NCBI GenBank assembly: GCA_019649035.1
Contig: BMAT01010924.1
Location: forward strand, 14,219 to 44,655
Direction: 5' to 3'
Origin: Elysia marginata
Lineage: Eukaryota > Mollusca > Gastropoda > Plakobranchidae
Length of the DNA: 30,437 nucleotides
Shown here: piece by piece, positions 27,660 to 30,437 of the stretch
Position numbering within the stretch: position 1 is the first letter of the stretch
Layout of the letters: each line of letters begins with the position of its first letter
Notes under the pieces: generated by a model
What the model saw: the letters and a program-made list of their open reading frames with translations, nothing else
What the model was told of the DNA's origin: nothing
The model's database searches: none
Position numbers and translations under genes: made by a program

Positions 27660-30010
27660 TTTTGATGGAGAATAGATTGACTTATTTTATACATGTAGAA
27701 GCAGTCAACTAGGTTTTTTTTTCATGAAGAAGAATCTAATGACGGGACGCAAATATTTTTGTTGTTTTTTTACTCTAAGTTAAAGACATCTCTTAGTTTC
27801 TTGTAGGTGGTGAAACATGACTGTGTCTTAGACTTAGTCACTTAGAGACATATTTTTTCACTCCAATAAAATAAACTGTTTTATCATGTAGTGTACAATA
27901 TAAGTTTGGGAGTGCCTTCTGTCATTTACTCCATATCTGGCTTCAGTGACAAGCAAGAGTAACTTATATTAGTTATAATTGTATATGGAAAATTCTTAAA
28001 TAGGATAAGGTTAGTTATTGTTTTTCACTCATTTTAATCCCAATAACTTGAAATTAGGGAATTTAACTGTAAGGGCTAAGGAACGTAGGCCCTACAAAAT
28101 GTAAAACATTTTAAGGTATTTGATGTTAATTATTATCTTTGTTTGTTTTAAATAGAAACGTAAAATTGTACCAATCTTACTAAAAGGTTAAAGGCTCTAA
28201 ACCTTTTATGTGGTGTGGGTAAGTTAAAGGAAGTAAGATAAAGCCTGAATGTGATAACTTTAAAAATGGCATGTGCCTTGAATGACTGTGTTTTGATATC
28301 ATGTTGAATGTTTAAGCAATGTTGTTATGCTGGTTTTGATAATTCTGCATGTTCCCCCTATTTTTGTACTGTTTACGCGTTTAGATTGTTTTATGCTAAC
28401 GGGAACTTTCACTTCTTTCACTTTACATGTGTATAAATCTATATTTACATATATCTATATATCTATAGATTATCTATCAAATACAGTCTATAAATTTCAC
28501 AATTGTATGAGACCGAAATGGCATGTATTGATTTGACTTTTCCTTGTGTTGAATAATAAAAAAAACAAACAAAAAAATCATAACAAAATTGTTTGTAACT
28601 TAGGCTGCTTTGTGTCACCCACAGAGTGGTAATTAAAGAGCGGCTTTTAGAGAAACCAATGCCTTGTCTTTGTTTTTTTTTTTTCTTCAAAGTTTGTCTT
28701 TCTATGTGTAGTGCTAAATGCTAGATCCTAGATTCCTACTCTAAACAAAAATGTACATAATTATTTGGCGTTTTTCTGTGAAAATCAATATTTTAAAAGA
28801 TATGGCCCGTGGTGTTGACTGTAGTGTTAGGGGAGTAGAGGTGAATAAACTAAGCTTTGGCTGGACATAAAATTAAAAACACATAGTGTTTAAGTTTAAC
28901 AATTGAATTTTGAAGCTGCTTGGGTTAAAAAAAAAAGGTCAAAATTTACAATGCACAATGGAATCTAGATAAAGCCAACATTTGAGACTAAAAGTAAAAA
29001 AATATGTTGACTTTAAGTTTAACTTAAGCAAAGTTAACTGAAACATTACAAAAATACAAACAAAACAAAATGCGTTGCCAAATAGTTCATTTTTAAGCAA
29101 GTATTAAAGGTGTTGACATTAAGTGGATTCCACTACATATACCTAAAATGGAAACCATAAGTTAAAAAGATGGTAAAATAAATGGTATGCTTTTATTTGA
29201 ATGTAGGGTAGGGTTAAATCTAAAGAGTTCAAATTTACCGCAAACTTAACCTTTAAAGTGGTGCTTAGCTCTTTTAAATCCATGATATACATGTATAAAT
29301 GAAAATCCTGCTGTAGGATCTAGATCTAGATATATGTTATCACTAGAAACTCAAGGTTTTGGTCCAAAAGAGAAGGCGGGAGAGGAAATGACAGACATGT
29401 ATGTATAAACAGAAAAATTGAAATAGAGCAAGAGATAGATAGATACATTCTGTTGAGGGAGAGATAGAGAGAGGGAGATGAATTAGATTGACTTTTATTT
29501 TTTAAATAGGCTTTTATTTTACATATTTTGATAGCATAATAAATTCTTATTGTTAGCAAAATCGTTATAAACATGATAACCATGAGAGGGATGATGACGA
29601 TGGAGATGGTGATAAAGATAATGATTATACTAAAGATTATGAAATGAAACTAGATCTAGTCATGAAAAAAATGAAATGATGAGGAAACTAATTTGAGGTT
29701 AGCCCATTCTTATATTCTTTTCTTAAAAATGATAATTTCTTTGTTCCACGAAGTACATGTTCGTGCAAAAGTTACAACTTTTTCGCATGTAGTTCTCATA
29801 AAACAGCAACCTCTAGAAAAATTCTATTGAAAGGGTAAAAAAAGGAAGTAACAAAAAAAATTCCTTTTCGTCACTCAAGACATTTTCCTGATTTTCTGAC
29901 TTCACCTTAGTTTAGCTACCCGGAACTTGGAAAAACCGAGTCTAAAATTAGATCCACTCGCCTGTTCTCTGCAGTGGTTCCCATTATTTTGAAACTACAT
30001 CTTGGCCAAA
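27660..30010. other. No gene seen
   Basis: AT-rich. AATAAA at 27865 and 28555; the latter is followed within about 30-60 bases by T/G-rich DNA (TTGTTTGTAACTTAGG), a reasonable cleavage context. GA/GATA-rich patch at 29423-29480 and GAT-rich DNA near 29590-29640. Confidence 0.5.
29423..29480. repeat. GA/GATA-rich simple repeat
   Basis: AGAGATAGATAGATAC, then GAGAGATAGAGAGAGGGAG. Confidence 0.7.
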
Positions 30011-30017
30011 ATTCTGG

Positions 30018-30078
30018 GTGACCTCGTGTTCTAGTGGTAGACACTCCACAGATCCGAAGTTTGACCCTGGCTTGGAAG
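30018..30078 (+). mobile_element. tRNA-like SINE head
   Basis: An A-box-like TCTAGTGGTAGACA (about 30033-30046) and a B-box-like AGTTTGACCCTGG (30058-30070) in tRNA-like spacing. Ends before the LINE piece at about 30100. It lacks a clean acceptor stem and anticodon arm, so it is a SINE relic rather than a tRNA gene. Confidence 0.5.
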
Positions 30079-30099
30079 GAAATTAATTATTGTTAAGTT

Positions 30100-30437
30100 T
30101 TTGGGTATGTACGTCTAAAGGGAGTAAGACAGGGTTGCATACTCTAGCCTCATCTGTTCAACATCTATACAGAGCAAATCATGCGAGAGGCAGACATTGA
30201 CCTGTAGGGAGTAAACATAAACGGAAGAAATCTTACAAACTTGCGATATGCAGATGACACTGCCCTTATGTCAGACAACATAACAAGTATGAGAAGAATT
30301 TTGCATCGGGTTGATGAATCTGGTAAAAAGGCTGGACTTAAGTTGAATGCAAAGAAAACGAAAGTTATGCAATTAAAGCCTGAAAACTCCTCACTTTATG
30401 ATGTCAAGATAGAACCATTGTAGAAGATTTTAAATAT
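30100..30437 (+). mobile_element. Non-LTR retrotransposon reverse-transcriptase fragment, cut by window end
   Basis: One frame reads LKGVRQGCIL, stop, PHLFNIYTEQIMREADIDL, stop, GVNINGRNLTNLRYADDTAL and on to KAGLKLNAKKTKVMQLKPE. These are RT motifs: GVRQGC.LSP.LFN, the catalytic YADD box, then GL.LN..KT. In-frame TAGs at 30145, 30205 and 30421 show decay although the YADD box is intact. It is on the + strand and probably continues past the window. It differs from the 19.5-20.6 kb fragment, so more than one LINE lineage may be present. Confidence 0.9.

Overview
The window is eukaryotic, AT-rich (about two-thirds A+T by eye) and intron-rich. It carries one recognisable functional gene: a complete-looking PTEN orthologue (PI(3,4,5)P3 3-phosphatase / tumour suppressor) on the + strand, with nine coding exons between 1213 and 17199 and a predicted protein of 535 residues. 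The residues, the tRNA-derived SINE with a GGCGCTATATAAA end, the craft/RTE-like LINE fragments, an inhibitor-of-apoptosis retrocopy and many TCTAGATCTAG motifs suggest a mollusc, probably a heterobranch (pulmonate) gastropod. That assignment is inference from general resemblance; no search was run.

Layout. 1-1212: upstream DNA with a SINE 3' tail and a possible 5' UTR acceptor. 1213-17199: PTEN. Seven of the eight human coding-intron positions are kept in position and phase. The human intron 4 is absent, and an extra phase-0 intron splits the catalytic P-loop (HCKAGK|GRTG). The last exon encodes a C-terminal tail of 202 residues, about three times the human one, ending in an acidic Ser/Thr cluster and the PDZ ligand ITQV.

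The introns hold most of the other signal: a full tRNA-derived SINE (intron 2), a decayed LINE pre-RT region (intron 4), a frameshifted UBA-RING inhibitor-of-apoptosis pseudogene (intron 6), a DNA transposon with 12-bp terminal inverted repeats and a 6-bp target duplication (intron 7; it contains a nested pogo/Tigger-like end and the 728-base assembly gap), and a reverse-strand SINE tail plus a 41-bp tandem duplication (intron 8).

17200-30437: no further host gene is recognised. This part holds the 3' UTR (candidate poly(A) signals near 17767 and 17807, with distal candidates to 28555), an antisense LINE fragment (about 19500-20640), short TA-flanked pogo-like MITE candidates (25.4, 27.0 and 27.5 kb), simple repeats, and at the right edge a tRNA-like SINE head followed by the reverse-transcriptase YADD region of another decayed LINE. 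I found no convincing new multi-gene system. The most unusual points are the split catalytic loop and the long C-tail of PTEN, and the TIR/TSD-bounded element in intron 7.
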